In this document: piece after piece, positions 1 through 11,370 of the stretch
Position numbering within the stretch: the first letter of the stretch is position 1
Layout: each line of letters begins with the position of its first letter
Origin: Acholoe squamosa
Lineage: Eukaryota > Annelida > Polychaeta > Phyllodocida > Polynoidae
DNA: 64,000 bases
Direction of reading: 5' to 3'
NCBI GenBank assembly: GCA_949317995.1
Contig: OX439043.1
Coordinates: forward strand, 3,464,501-3,528,500
Position numbers and translations under genes: made by a program
Notes under the pieces: model-generated
Databases searched by the model: none
Told to the model about the DNA's origin: nothing
What the model saw: only the letters and a program-made list of their open reading frames with translations

Positions 1-805
1 CATCATATAGACATGATGCACTCCTACATCATATAGTCATGATGCACTCCTACATCATATAGACATGATGCACTCCTACATCATATAGACATGATGCACT
101 CCTACATCATATAGACATGATGCACTCCTACATCATATAGACATGATGCACTCCTACATCATATAGACATGATGCACTCCTACATCATATAGTCATGATG
201 CACTCCTACATCATATAGTCATGATGCACTCCTACATCATATAGACATGATGCACTCCTACATCATATAGACATGATGCACTCCTACATCATATAGACAT
301 GATGCACTCCTACATCATATAGACATGATGCACTCCTACATCATATAGACATGATGCACTCCTACATCATATAGACATGATGCACTCCTACATCATATAG
401 TCATGATGCACTCCTACATCATATAGGCATGATGCACACCTACATCATATAGGCATGATGCACTCCTACATCATACAGGCATGATGCACTCCTACATCAG
501 TAGGCATGATGCACTCCTACATCATATAGACATGATGCACTCCTACATCAGTAGGCATGATGCACTCCTACATCAGTAGGCATGATGCACTCCTACATCA
601 TATAGACATGATGCACTCCTACATCATATAGACATGATGCACTCCTACATCATATAGACATGATGCACTCCTACATCATACAGGCATGATGCACTCCTAC
701 ATCATATAGGCATGATGCACTCCTACATCATACAGACATGATGCACTACTACATCATATAGGTGTGATGCACTCCTCCATCATATAGACATGATGCACTC
801 CTACA
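1..805. repeat. 26-bp satellite array (about 31 units)
   Basis: Head-to-tail units of 26 bp built on CATCATATAGACATGATGCA plus CTCCTA. The array runs in from before the window, so its true left end is unknown. Variants are ATAGTC, ATAGGC, ATACAGGC and a shortened form with CATCAGTAGGC, and these become commoner to the right. The core CATGATGCACTCCT followed by A/GCATCA is the same as the terminal stem of the dispersed family A foldback element (for example near 40390), so the satellite probably arose by amplifying that end. No coding potential. Confidence 0.95.
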
Positions 806-1277
806 TCAGCAGTCTTTATATGGCTAATAATGCATAAGACCCTGAACATGAATTGTAAAACAATGTATTGCTATATCTTTCTTTCTAAAACGACTTCTTC
901 AGAATGCATCATTTGGCCCAGCATCATGGTCAGTTTTTAAATATCGATATATAATATTTCATTGTTGCACTCAGTTAGCTGGACTCTACGATTTTCCTTG
1001 TATTCTATAAGCATTGCTCTGAGTGTGGGACATGAAGCTCCTTCAGTACATCTCGGTCAGTCCTGCTGACGGAGGGGAATCCTGCAGGAATTCGTCCAAG
1101 TGGTTGTCTACCCCCTCCCCCCTCTCCCATGCTGCTGGCACCACACAAGGCCACCCCCCCCCCCCACCTCCCTATATCAGCCACTTTACCTCAATTGACT
1201 TCTGCTACTTCTCAACCCCTTTATCTTCACTTTACCCTCCTCACTACACATCTTCGAAATTCATACCAGGTTCTATA
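806..1277. other. Unassigned intergenic stretch
   Basis: No recognisable gene. It contains a run of 12 C at 1154-1165 and otherwise looks single-copy within this window. Confidence 0.5.
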
Positions 1278-1454
1278 GGACTCAGTATTGAGGCCTAGTG
1301 GAGACACCATCTTGAATTTCGCTGTTTGAGCTAAAACCCACTGATAAGACATACCATGATGGGTACCTTGTCCCTGGTCCCACTTCCAGGGACATGCTGG
1401 TCCCACCTTATCAGTGTGGGTCGCAGAAACCAGCTCCAGACCAGCTAGTGGCCA
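1278..1454 (+). mobile_element. Family B short element, copy 1
   Basis: About 180-190 bp starting GGACTCAGTAT and ending CAGCTAGTGGCCA. The inside carries GCCATTTTGAATTTCGCT-like sequence (here CACCATCTTGAATTTCGCT), ACCCACTGATAAGACATACC, and a small inverted repeat around CTTCCAGGGACATGCTGG. Further copies lie at about 27961, 31884, 34003, 35513 (minus) and 49030 (minus). ATA flanks both ends, which fits a 3-bp target duplication. No coding capacity; superfamily not determined. Confidence 0.7.
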
Positions 1455-1559
1455 ATAGTCTCTCCCTTACAGGGTATGCAAAAAAGGTCTTCGTGCTGAG
1501 TGCACTAAGACCCATTTTCAAAGTACATGTATGTGTGACATGTTGAAGGAATGAAAATC

Positions 1560-1795
1560 TGAAGAGAAAGACAGACAAGGACCTGTAGACAGACAGACAG
1601 GGACAGACTGAGAGAGGCAGAGAGAGAGAGAGACATTATATGTCATACAGAGACAGAAATGAAAGAGAGACGGAGAGAGAGACAAAGAGAAACAGAGAGA
1701 ACTGAGACAGGGACAGAGAGGAAGGGAGGGACAGACAGATAGAGTCAAGAGTGACAGAGAGAAACAGAAACAGAGACAGACACAGACACAGAGAG
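1560..1795. repeat. GA/GACA-rich microsatellite
   Basis: Imperfect AGAGAGAC and CAGA repeats. The Ser/Leu-rich ORFs read from the other strand are a consequence of the simple repeat and are not genes. A poly-C run followed by CA-rich sequence lies just beyond, at about 1848-1875. Confidence 0.85.
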
Positions 1796-2294
1796 TGTGT
1801 GTCTCTGCGCATGTAGCAATAGTAGGGCTGAATGAATCCCTGAACGCCCCCCCCCCCCCCTACACATACACACCAAGTTCCTGATGGATTGTGAAGCAGT
1901 GCTGACTGTGTCATCTTGCCATCTCACCTCACAGACTGTAGTTGAGTGTGCGTGCACGGGAGGCGCCACTGTAGTAGTAGATAGGGGTGTATATAATAGG
2001 GGTAGATAATGGACGCAGTGTGTCTTACTCTACAAGGACTCAGCTCCTGGAGGAGGAATGTGGCAGTGGCTCTATACAGGTGGTATGTACATGAACACCC
2101 TTATCTAGTGTCACATTAACCCTTTAAGTACCATAGTGGTGTAGTAATACATCATACTCGGAGATGCAGCAATGTGGCAGGTGGTAGGCAAAAGGTTGCA
2201 AAAGAGATTTTGTATTGCACAATTAACAGGTGAGTAAAAAAAAACATTGAAAGGGCAGTCTGTAAAATGAGCAATTGATTAAAAGCATTTGTGC

Positions 2295-2910
2295 AAAGAG
2301 AATGTGCGGAAAAGGGCAATTGTGGAAAGGGGCAATTGTGTTAAAGGGCAATTGTATACTAGGGCAATTGTATACAAGGACAATGGAGTAGGGAAATTGT
2401 GTCAAAGGGCAATTGTATACAAGGACAATGGAGTAGGACAATTGTGTCAAAGGGCAATCGTTCAAAGGGCAATTGTGTCAAAGGGCAATTGCGCAAAGGG
2501 CAATTGTACAAAAGGAAAATTGTGGAAGAGGACAATTGTGCAAAAGGGCAACTGTGCAAAAGGGCAAATGTGCAAAAGGGCAACTGTGTAAAAGGAAATT
2601 GCGTAAAGGGCAATTGTGTAAAAGTACAATCGTGTAGAAGGACAATTGTGCAAAAGGGCACTAAAATGGAAAATGCAGGGGATACAGTTTTTTTTTGTCA
2701 GGTGAGCATTCAAAGGCGATTGTGTAAAAGGCAATTGTGGAAAAGGGCTATTGTGGAAAAGGGCAATTGGGCAAAGGGCAATTGTGGAAAAGGGCAATTG
2801 TGTAAAGGGCAATTGTTTAAAAGGGCAGTTGTGTAAAAGTGCAATTGTGTGGAAGGGCAAATGTGCAAAGAGCAATTGTGTAAAGGGACAATTGGAAAAA
2901 GGGCTATTGT
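2295..2910. repeat. GGGCAATTGTG minisatellite with a duplicated insert
   Basis: Units of roughly 14-18 bp built on AAAGGGCAATTGTG, each holding the palindrome CAATTG. A non-repeat segment containing TGGAAAATGCAG and GAGCATTCAA occurs at about 2667-2715 and again at about 2927-2972, so part of the array was duplicated as a block of about 260 bp. All frames stay fairly open because the unit is poor in stop codons; I do not regard any as coding. Confidence 0.85.
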
Positions 2911-3349
2911 GAAAAAAGCACTTATATGGAAAATGCAGCAGATGCAGTGTTTTTGCCAGGCGAGCATTCAAGCTTCAGTCCATCTAGAAGGGTCAGCTTA
3001 ATGCTTGAATGTAGCCCTGGTATCTACAGCGTTGCCATATTAAGCTTTAGTCAAAGCATAAACTTATCTCAGCAATTCTGCAAATTCATACTTTATTCAT
3101 ACTTCAATGTAGTCGTGCACTTTTTTATACTTTTTTTTTTTTTTCAAGAAAAATGGAGAAATTTGAGAGTATTTAGTGGATCTTAGACATTGATGCTTTA
3201 TTTTCTACAAATAAAAGTTGCAGCATGCATTCTGGACTCAAACGATTGTTTTTAGCAAACACCCTGTTACATTCCCCCCTCACGAGGAAGGAAGTTCCTT
3301 TTCACACTGATATGAAAAAAAAATCACTCTAAATTCTATTCACTGTTCC

Positions 3350-3402
3350 AATATAGGCCGACATTGACCCAATATAGGCCGACATTGGCCCAATGTATCC
3401 TT
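3350..3402. repeat. CCAATATAGGCCGACATTGG tandem motif
   Basis: Two to three copies of a near-palindromic 20-mer. The same motif recurs at 53733-53805 on the other side of the window, so it belongs to a dispersed short tandem family. Confidence 0.7.
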
Positions 3403-3415
3403 TCTAAATGGGGCC

Positions 3416-3590
3416 CTGTAAGTAACTCACCAGGGCTACATTCATGCATCATGCAGACTCTACCGGGCTGAAAAATCCACAGAGGTTTTGAATGATGCTC
3501 CGATGAAGTGCTGGCGAGCAGTCTCACCAGCACTTCATTGGCGCATCATGACGACGATGCACTCCTGCACCAGCAGCCCTTAAAGGTTTA
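3416..3590 (+). mobile_element. Family A foldback element, 5'-truncated copy
   Basis: Begins in the first inner hairpin (GAGTAACTCACCAGGGCTACATTC), continues through a diverged linker and a well-kept second hairpin around GAAGTGCTGGCGAGCAG, and ends CAGCAGCCCTTAAAGG. The left outer stem is missing. Confidence 0.75.
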
Positions 3591-3807
3591 AAGTGTTGTT
3601 AAATGTGGTATTTAGCGCCATCTATGTACTGACATCTGCACTATTCAGGCTGCCAGTGCCAACTTTTTTAGCAAGGTGTAAAATTCTCAACTTTGTCAGG
3701 AATGTCTTCCTCAAGCCAAGAGGGCACCCACAGGTCCATCTATACCACTTGTACCCGCCAAGTCACACTCCAACAGCCTCCCCCTGCCAACAACAAGCTA
3801 CAACCAA

Positions 3808-3831
3808 CACTTCCGGTTACTGCCGGAAGTG
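3808..3831. promoter_or_regulatory. Divergent ETS-type site pair (hairpin)
   Basis: CACTTCCGG and CCGGAAGTG face each other with 6 bases between, and the inverted repeat extends into AACACT/AGTGTT-like flanks. ACTTCCGG is the classical ETS/GABP core promoter site. A bidirectional promoter is possible, but no clear first exon is seen on either side. Confidence 0.35.
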
Positions 3832-4070
3832 GCAGTGTTCACTGGTAGCTGCTGGGTAATGTAGGGTGTGTAGGTATAGAGAACATTGCCAGGGTGGATG
3901 TACAATGTACTTCCAAAAGCGCCGAGAGGTTGCGCGCACGGCGGTAGGTGGACATACCCGGATGTGCCTCTTACTGCGCGCATGTGCAAAGGCTGACTTT
4001 CATCCTTGAATTATGTGGGAGGGACTCAGAAGCTCAGGAAGAACAAATATTTTGTATTTTCGGGAGTAGC

Positions 4071-4437
4071 CCCGGAGGGTGTTGCTCCTATTGTAAAAAG
4101 AGCTGTGAGTATGTGCCCTCTTTTCTAAACAAGTCGTGCACTGCTTCACCAAATTACTTGCACTTACCACATCAGTCTAAAAAGTCACCTGCCTTGTTTA
4201 AAACAGAGAGAGCTGCACTATCAGGTGCCTACTCATGTCACACACTCAACGTATATTATACTGACTGACTTCTCCCAACTATGTACCTACTCAAATCACC
4301 CTTTTTTAGCACCATACTTGAATGACCACTTGTGAGCAACAAAAGGGACAAGTTATAGCTAAATGAAAAGAAAGGACTGGAAACAAGGGCATTTTTAGCC
4401 AGCTCTTCCTTGTACTATAGGAGCAACACCCTCCTGG
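4071..4437 (+). mobile_element. Family D MITE, copy 1
   Basis: About 367 bp with terminal inverted repeats of about 30 bp: left CCGGAGGGTGTTGCTCCTAT, right its reverse complement ATAGGAGCAACACCCTCCTGG. The second copy (44520-44890) is in the opposite orientation and is similar along its whole length. No ORF of note; a non-autonomous DNA transposon. Confidence 0.85.
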
Positions 4438-4934
4438 ATCCACCACTGGAATAGAAAACATCATGTATTCATTTCATTCATAGGCTTAGGAATCTCCTAG
4501 TCTAAGAGAAATAAAGACATTTCATACATGGCAATTTTTGACATGATGTTTCCCTTTGTAGCTCTGTACCTATATATAGTAAAACTCTGAAATTGTTGGT
4601 GTAAGTAGGGGGTATGTGGGTGCACAAAATGCGCATACAGTAGATAGTTAGATACCAGAAATGTACCTGAGCTGCAAGAACCGAGCAATTGTTGACATGG
4701 TACCGTATTGCATTGGTAACCATGATGCCTATAGTGATAATCTTCATCCAATCAGATTATTACTATAGGCCTACTCTATTCTAACCCCTATTTTATACAG
4801 GTTGCAGGGTACTTCATCTTAGTGACCTCCTTCACGGCAGCTTCTAAAATGGTGCCCATCTGGAATCACCTTTACCACGTGTACAGTAGCATCATGAAGG
4901 CAAAAGATGCAGCAAGCATTCATTCAAAGGCCAG

Positions 4935-6305
4935 ACACATCTGTGGCCCTTAGAGGGACAGTGACAAAACTGTGGCCTTTAAAGGGCTATTGGCAGATCT
5001 ATGGCCCTTAAAGGGCTAGTGACAGATCTGTGGCCCTTAAAGGGCTAGTGACAGATCTGTGTCCCTTAAAGGGCTACTGAAAGATCTGTGGCCCTTAAAG
5101 GGCTATTGGCAGATCTATGGCCCTTAAAGGACTATTGGCAGATCTATGGCCCTTAAAGGGCTATTGGCAGATCTGTGGCCCTTAAAGGGCTATTGGCAGA
5201 TCTGTGGCCCTTAAAGGACTATTGGCAGATCTATGGCCCTTAAAGGACTATTGGCAGATCTGTGGCCCTTAAAGGGCTATTGGCAGATCTATGGCCCTTA
5301 AAGGACTATTGGCAGATCTGTGGCCCTTAAAGGGCTAGTGAGAGATCTATGGCCCTTAAAGGGCTATTGGCAGATCTGTGGCCCTTAAAGGGCTAGTGAG
5401 AGATCTATGGCCCTTAAAGGGCTATTGGCAGATCTGTGTCCCTTAAAGGGCTATTGGAAGATCTGTGGCCCTTAAAGGGCTAGTGAGAGATCTATGGCCC
5501 TTAAAGGGCTATTGGCAGATCTGTGGCCCTTAAAGGGCTATTGGCAGATCTGTGGCCCTTAAAGGGCTATTGGCAGATCTGTGGCCCTTAAAGGGCTATT
5601 GGCAGATCTGTGGCCCTAAAAGGGCTATTGGCAGATCTGTGGCCCTTAAAGGGCTATTGAGAGATCTATGGCCCTTAAAGGGCTATTGGCAGATCTGTGG
5701 CCCTTAAAGGGCTAGTGAGAGATCTATGGCCCTTAAAGGGCTATTGGCAGATCTGTGTCCCTTAAAGGGCTAGTGAGAGATCTATGGCCCTTAAAGGGCT
5801 ATTGGCAGATCTGTGTCCCTTAAAGGGCTATTAGCAGATCTATGGCCCTTAAAGGGCTATTGGCAGATCTGTGGCCCTTAAAGGGCTATTGGCAGATATG
5901 TGTCCCTTAAAGGGCTATTGGCAGATCTGTGGCCCTTAAAGGGCTATTGGCAGATCTGTGGCCCTTAAAGGGCTGGTGCGAGATCTATGGCCCTTAAAGG
6001 GCTATTGGCAGATCTGTGTCCCTTAAAGGGCTATTGGCAGATCTGTGGCCCTTAAAGGGCTAGTGAGAGATCTATGGCCCTTAAAGGGCTATTGGCAGAT
6101 CTGTGTCCCTTAAAGGGCTATTGGCAGATCTGTGACCCTTAAAGGGCTATTGGCAGATCTGTGGCCCTTAAAGGGCTAGTGAGAGATCTATGGCCCTTAA
6201 AGGGTTATTGGCAGATCTGTGTCCCTTAAAGGGCTATTGGCAGATCTGTGTCCCTTAAAGGGCTAGTGACAGATCTGTGTCCCTTAAAGGGCTATTGACA
6301 GATCT
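4935..6305. repeat. 29-bp minisatellite, about 47 units
   Basis: Units of 29 bp: GGCCCTTAAAGGGCTATTGG then CAGATCTGT. Each unit contains two palindromes, GCCCTTAAAGGGC and AGATCT. Variant units carry TAGTGAGAG in place of TATTGGCAG, and TGTCCC in place of TGGCCC, in recurring order, which hints at block duplications. GGCCCTTAAAGGG is also the right terminus of family A (for example 40410-40428). Confidence 0.95.
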
Positions 6306-6309
6306 GTGA

Positions 6310-7417
6310 TCTTGCTTAACTGCCTTAATCGTACATCCTCACTGATTAGTGAAATGAGTGGGTGTAATACAGACAAGCAGATAGGATAGCCTGTGACAGT
6401 GCCCATCGATCATCCTTTTAACTTGCATCATTAGCATTGTCCATACGTAATATTTTGTGTCTACACATGATACAAAATCAATACAAACTGATCAATATGG
6501 GTTTACTGCAGATTGATCACGTGACCCTTTGAGGACTGCCTAATGCTCTGGTGCCCTAACTGGTATATCCCTATGATAATCCCTATGATAATCCATCCAC
6601 GCAGACCTGGCACATATCTGTGTTGGATGTAGGTTCAGGAAAATCTGATTTTAGGTCCAAAAGTAACAGATATATATCCATGTAACCTCTAAGTTTCGAG
6701 CAAATGGAATGGGCACCCATAATACCCCTGTTCATTGAATTGATACTGAAAATGTTTCTGAAACTTTCGTCCATGAATACTTGCTATTTCTGAGTAGACA
6801 TTGCATCTCCAGCGATTCCATATCTAGAATTAGTAAAGGTCCCTGGTTTATCCAGCACAATGCATGTAAGGGGGTGGGGGAGATGTTTGTGTATAGATGA
6901 GACCCACCTTGATCAATAAGTTGCCTGGAGATTGACTGACTTAGTGTCTAGACATAGACCTAACATGAAAGGCTGCTAACCCATACATCTACCATGTATA
7001 TATGCACAGGGTATTATCGAGGTGGAAATCTATAGAGAGAAAAGTATAATTTGTTGTTCTTTCTTTTTGTATATACTTTTGGCCCGAACCCCCATTTTAC
7101 CTATATGTAACTGGTGCAGGGGTGTGGGGACTTTTTTCGTGTTATCACGAGGTCTCGAGTTTTTTGGATATTTTATTTTAATTTTTATTTTTTTAGGAGG
7201 GGGGGGGGGGGCGTGAAAGGGGGGGGGGAGCTTAAACTTCAAACAAAGCAGGGGAATCATGTTCTATACCTTAAAGGTATGTAGGTTGGGGTCTATAGGG
7301 GGAGGTAGGTGCGGGTATAGGTTGTTTGTTACTAAGACCGGGGATATAGGGGTGGCACTGGAAGGGATCTGTGACTTTAGAAGATATGTGAGATATTTGT
7401 CCCATGTGGGACATTTG

Positions 7418-7420
<3 letters not shown>
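6310..7420. other. Unassigned intergenic stretch
   Basis: No gene recognised. Contains a poly-T/poly-G patch at about 7160-7230 and otherwise unique-looking, AT-leaning sequence. Confidence 0.5.

Positions 7421-7498
<78 letters not shown>
7421..7498. repeat. (TA)n microsatellite
   Basis: About 38 uninterrupted TA dinucleotides. The tyrosine/isoleucine ORF through it is an artefact. Confidence 0.95.
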
Positions 7499-7499
<1 letters not shown>

Positions 7500-7501
<2 letters not shown>

Positions 7502-8655
7502 ATTTAATACCCCCTACTATACATTCAAAAACAAGAGGCGGGGATTTTGTATTAGTTATTCATTTAAGTACCCCTGGAAAAGGTAAACCCTTGAAACAAA
7601 GTAACCTTCCAGCCTTTCAGTTCAAGGGGTAAGACTGTTTTCTTTATTTCTTTTTTGTCCAACATGAGCGCTCCCTACTGGAAAGGTTTAGGGAAGACTA
7701 GACAAATCCATAAGGTCTCTTAAATAAAGGGCAGGGTGTAAAAGGTAAAAAGGGAGGAGACGTAGGTATTTTGGCACCAAACGTTCACTGTGCCTAGAGT
7801 CAATGTCCCTCTAAGAGTTCACCGTTCCTCTCAATCCGCACTTCTTTAGTTCACTCAGGGCTCACTAGGTGGTGGTTGTGCGCTCTGCAGCCTGCGTCGA
7901 TCCAGCGTTCCATGGTAGTAGTGTGTGAGGTTTGGGACGCTGGTTGGCAGTCTGTTCTCCCACCTCCCCGCGTCACATTGGGCAGACGACATTTAGCCTG
8001 TTATCTCTGATACAACTAAGTGATACCTTCACCTGGACGTCCGTCATTATTACCCTCTGTTAGAGTCAAGGACTAGACTGGATGGTGGACTTGAATGGGT
8101 GTTAAGTACTGAGACACATGTATATTTATACAAGTGTATACTGACTGAAACTCCCATAGAACGCCCCTAAGACGCCCATAGAACGCTGTGGTATAAACAG
8201 TATAAAATCATAAGGAGCTCTGTGTGTCCCTTATTGTGGATTTGTGATGATACCAACAGTTTGCCGCCATCAGGTATGTTCTTCGTATTGTCGTGTTATC
8301 ACTGTCTTAAAGTCGTCTGCTGTTTGTGAAAAGTCGTCTGCTATGACATTTATGAGTGCCTTACATGCATCATGGTTATAGAGGATGCATGGGTTAAATA
8401 GAGGGAATCACAGGCAGATCGAAGACGTTTGAAGTACACCTTTCTTGGGATAGGGGTTTTTATTGAATGGTTTTATATGGTATTTCAAACGAATGATACG
8501 CCATGGCTGGTATTCTAGACATTTCTTTATCATCACTAATTGTATTTAAAAAAATGCATGGTTTGTGAGGGATTGCTCCAATCTTTACAAAACGACAACA
8601 CCGTGGCAGTAATTCGGGGTGTAATTCTTTAAACGTACAACCCAGCGTGTGTTAC
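7500..8655. other. Intergenic stretch with three GCAGACGAC motifs
   Basis: No convincing coding exon. GCAGACGACA is at 7982-7991, and the reverse complement GTCGTCTGC is at 8312-8320 and 8333-8341. Between them the DNA is moderately CpG-rich compared with its surroundings (about 7860-8060), so a promoter or 5' exon is possible but unproven. Confidence 0.4.
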
Positions 8656-8658
8656 TTT

Positions 8659-8909
8659 ACCCCTTTTTATTTGAGGGCCGCTAATGCATCATGCCCATTG
8701 GTCATCATGATGCATGGATGCAGCCCTTGCGAGTAACTCGCCAGGGCTTCATCCATGCATCATGCCGACCCTACAGGGTTGATACTGAAACTACCGGAGG
8801 GTCGGCATGATGCTCCAATGAAGTGCTGACGAGCAGTCATGCCAGCACTTCATTTGTGCATCATGACGACCAATGGGCATTAATGCATCAGCGGCCCTTG
8901 AAGGGTTAA
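8659..8909 (+). mobile_element. Family A foldback element, near-complete copy
   Basis: Left end is a decayed TTAC-CCCTTT followed by GAGGGCCGCTAATGCATCATG. The first hairpin is CATGGATGCAGCCCTTGCGAG / CTCGCCAGGGCTTCATCCATG. The linker is CTACAGGGTTGATAC. The second hairpin is GAAGTGCTGACGAGCAG / GCCAGCACTTC. The right end is GCGGCCCTTGAAGGG followed by TTAA. This shows the complete plan of the family: an outer stem enclosing two hairpins. Confidence 0.85.
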
Positions 8910-9472
8910 AGCTCTCTGGAGGCACTTGGTTCCCAAACGGGATCATACAATAATTGAAACTATCACTCATAATGTTCTATCATATCATCATAAAGCACTC
9001 AATCATACAGGTGAGGTACTCCCCAGTGCTGCAACTTGTCGAATTCTGTGTTACCAAAGTAGTGTCAGATCTGAACTGCTGGCACTGTATATTAAAGTAG
9101 CAGGCTGTCCTTTTAAAAGGGTTAATGCGTAGTTATATGGACGTACTAATATCTAGGGATGTAGACATGTAAAACTATACTTTATATCCACTATATAGGA
9201 AAGTATAGGTATGACCAATAAGATGGGTGGATGTTGTATTAGTTTTATACGTGACAGACAGGACAGTACTATTTATGATAGTACTAAAATACTAAAATAT
9301 AGACTGTCGGCAGTGCCTGAGCTCTCCTCCCAACACCACTATACCCCTCCACCACTCTCCTCCCTGTCGTAGGTCTACAGCCATACATGATTCACTAGAC
9401 ACATTTTTAATGTTATTTCAATGGTCTTATATCAAAATCAATAGACTTGAGTAGTCTGCCTCTTATATATGG

Positions 9473-9615
9473 CACATGGCTATTGTATTATTGACCAATG
9501 GGAGGCATCCCTGGCATAAACTGCGGAGTCGGGGGCTGAAGGTGTTAGTCATAGTGGAGTCGGGGTCTAATGGCAGCCCCCAGCTGATAATGGCTATGTG
9601 AGCTATACTAAATAT
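9473..9615 (-). repeat. Arm of a large inverted repeat (left)
   Basis: About 140 bp containing GGCTATTGTATTATTGACCA and CTGAAGGTGTTAGTCATAGT. Its reverse complement is at 11160-11302. The two arms flank the 21-bp minisatellite, so they are either two inverted copies of a dispersed element or one interrupted palindrome. Confidence 0.75.
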
Positions 9616-9659
9616 GGCCTAGAAATGTGGCAGATACTTTATAGGTTTAATGAAACGTA

Positions 9660-9765
9660 CATCATGCCATTATATCAATGCATTGGTGCATCATGCCCGA
9701 TGGTCGGCACGATGCACCAATGCATTGTACATCATTGGTGCATCATGCCGACCCTCCAGGAGTGA
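9660..9765. mobile_element. Family A fragment
   Basis: CATTGGTGCATCATGCC and its inverted copies (GCACGATGCACCAATG, then CATTGGTGCATCATGCCGACCC) come from one inner hairpin of family A; no ends are preserved. Confidence 0.6.
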
Positions 9766-9959
9766 CTGCAGTGGTGGTGGGTGATTCTTCAGGACTTTAT
9801 GTATAAGGTTTACCATTATTGACCAATCAGATAAGTCCCTGTATTCACTGCAGAATATTTTGGGTACATCATGCTGGTTGTTATCAGTGCTTGTCTCGCC
9901 CAGTGCCGGATCAAGTAATGGCGGACGCACTAGGCCTCAGTACTAAGCCCTATACATCA

Positions 9960-10300
9960 TGTTGAACCTACTATATCTGTGCTTCAGAAAGAAATGATGG
10001 GAATGCGGAAATTGTAAAATAATCTGGTTCTTGGATGACATGATAGGGATCATATAGCAAAGACAATCCACTATACTATACTAACTGACGTCAATATATA
10101 TGCCACTCTATATTTGTGTGTATACCGTATTGCAAAGTTGGGTTGGTTATTTACTATACAATGACTGGGGTGGTCGTTTTCAATGACCGGGTTGGGGTGG
10201 TTGTTTACGATAACCCAGGTTGGTTATTAGAGATAATATGGAAGTGTTATCTACATGATGCTCCAAGTGCTGTGTCATGTTCCATGTGTGTCATTGGGTT
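9960..10300. other. Unassigned intergenic stretch
   Basis: Nothing recognised before the minisatellite starts; the GGTTGG/GGGGTGG-rich patch at 10140-10225 may be a decayed short repeat. Confidence 0.4.
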
Positions 10301-10304
10301 GTGT

Positions 10305-11118
10305 CCTTCATGAGGCTGGGTGCGTCCTTCACGAGGCTGGATGTGTCCTTCACAAGGCCAGGTGCGTCCTTCACAAGGCTGGGTGCGTCCTTCACAAGGC
10401 GGGTTGTGTCCTTCACGAGGCCAGGTGCATCCTTCACAAGGCCGGGTGTGTCCTTCACAAGGCCGGGTATATCCTTCACGAGGCCAGGTGCATCCTTCAC
10501 AAGGCCGGGTGTGTCCTTCACGAGGCCAGGTGTGTCCTTCACAAGGCCGGGTGTGTCCTTCACGAGGCCAGGTGCATCCTTCACAAGCCCGGGTGCATCC
10601 TTCACAAGGCCGGGTGCATCCTTCACAAGCCCGGGTGCATCCTTCACAAGGCCGGGTGCATCCTTCACAAGGCCGGGTGCATCCTTCACAAGGCCAGGTG
10701 TGTCCTTCACGAGGCCTGGTGTGTCCTTCACAAGGCCGGGTGCATCCTTCACAAGGCCGGGTGTGTCCTTCACAAGGCTGGGTATATCCTTCACAAGCCC
10801 GGGTGTGTCCTTTACGAGGCCGGGTGCATCCTTCACGAGGCCGGGTGCGTCCTTCACAAGGCCGGGTGCATCCTTCACAAGGCCGGTTGCGTCCTTCACA
10901 AGGCCGGGTATATCCTTCACAAGGCCGGGTATATCCTTCACAAGGCCGGGTGTGTCCTTCACAAGGCCGGGTGCGTCCTTCACAAGGCTGGATGTGTCCT
11001 TCACAAGGCGGGGTGTGTCCTTCACAAGGCCGGGTGTGTCCTTCACAAGGCCGGGTGCATCCTTCACAAGCCCGGGTGCATCCTTCACGAGCCCGGGTGC
11101 GTCCTTCACAAGGCCACA
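10305..11118. repeat. 21-bp minisatellite, about 38 units
   Basis: Unit GGTGCATCCTTCACAAGGCCG with C/T, G/A and GCGTCC/TGTGTCC/ATATCC variants. Because 21 is a multiple of three and the unit lacks stops in most frames, five overlapping ORFs of 270-305 codons appear on both strands (for example repeats of GASFTRP or GLVKDAP). Equal openness on both strands and no flanking coding sequence argue against a real protein. Confidence 0.95.
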
Positions 11119-11159
11119 TGGTGTCTTTTGTCTAGTCCAGTATACACAGGGTATAGGGC

Positions 11160-11302
11160 ATTAGCACATTAGGCTATGGAGGCCGCCATTAGACCCCGAC
11201 TGCACTATGACTAACACCTTCAGCCCCCTTCTCCGCAGTAAATGCCAGGGATGCTTCCCATTGGTCAATAATACAATAGCCATGTGCCGTATAGATATAT
11301 GG
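11160..11302 (+). repeat. Arm of a large inverted repeat (right)
   Basis: Reverse complement of 9473-9615, including ATTAGACCCCGACT and TTGGTCAATAATACAATAGC. See the left arm. Confidence 0.75.
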
Positions 11303-11314
11303 AATATATATATG

Positions 11315-11317
<3 letters not shown>

Positions 11318-11368
<51 letters not shown>
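11318..11368. repeat. (AT)n microsatellite
   Basis: About 25 AT dinucleotides directly abutting the left end of a family E element. Confidence 0.9.

Positions 11369-11369
<1 letters not shown>

Positions 11370-11370
<1 letters not shown>

Noticed and set aside
1-805. CRISPR-like array
   Set aside because: Units are directly adjacent without unique spacers, and the rest of the window is eukaryotic.
8659-8909. Family A hairpins as microRNA precursors or attenuator-type terminators
   Set aside because: They recur as a mobile element with target duplications; nothing singles out one copy as a conserved small-RNA gene.
10247-11172. Five long ORFs (270-305 codons) on both strands, candidate repeat proteins
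   Set aside because: They coincide exactly with a 21-bp minisatellite; openness in five frames on both strands is expected from a stop-free unit whose length is a multiple of three.
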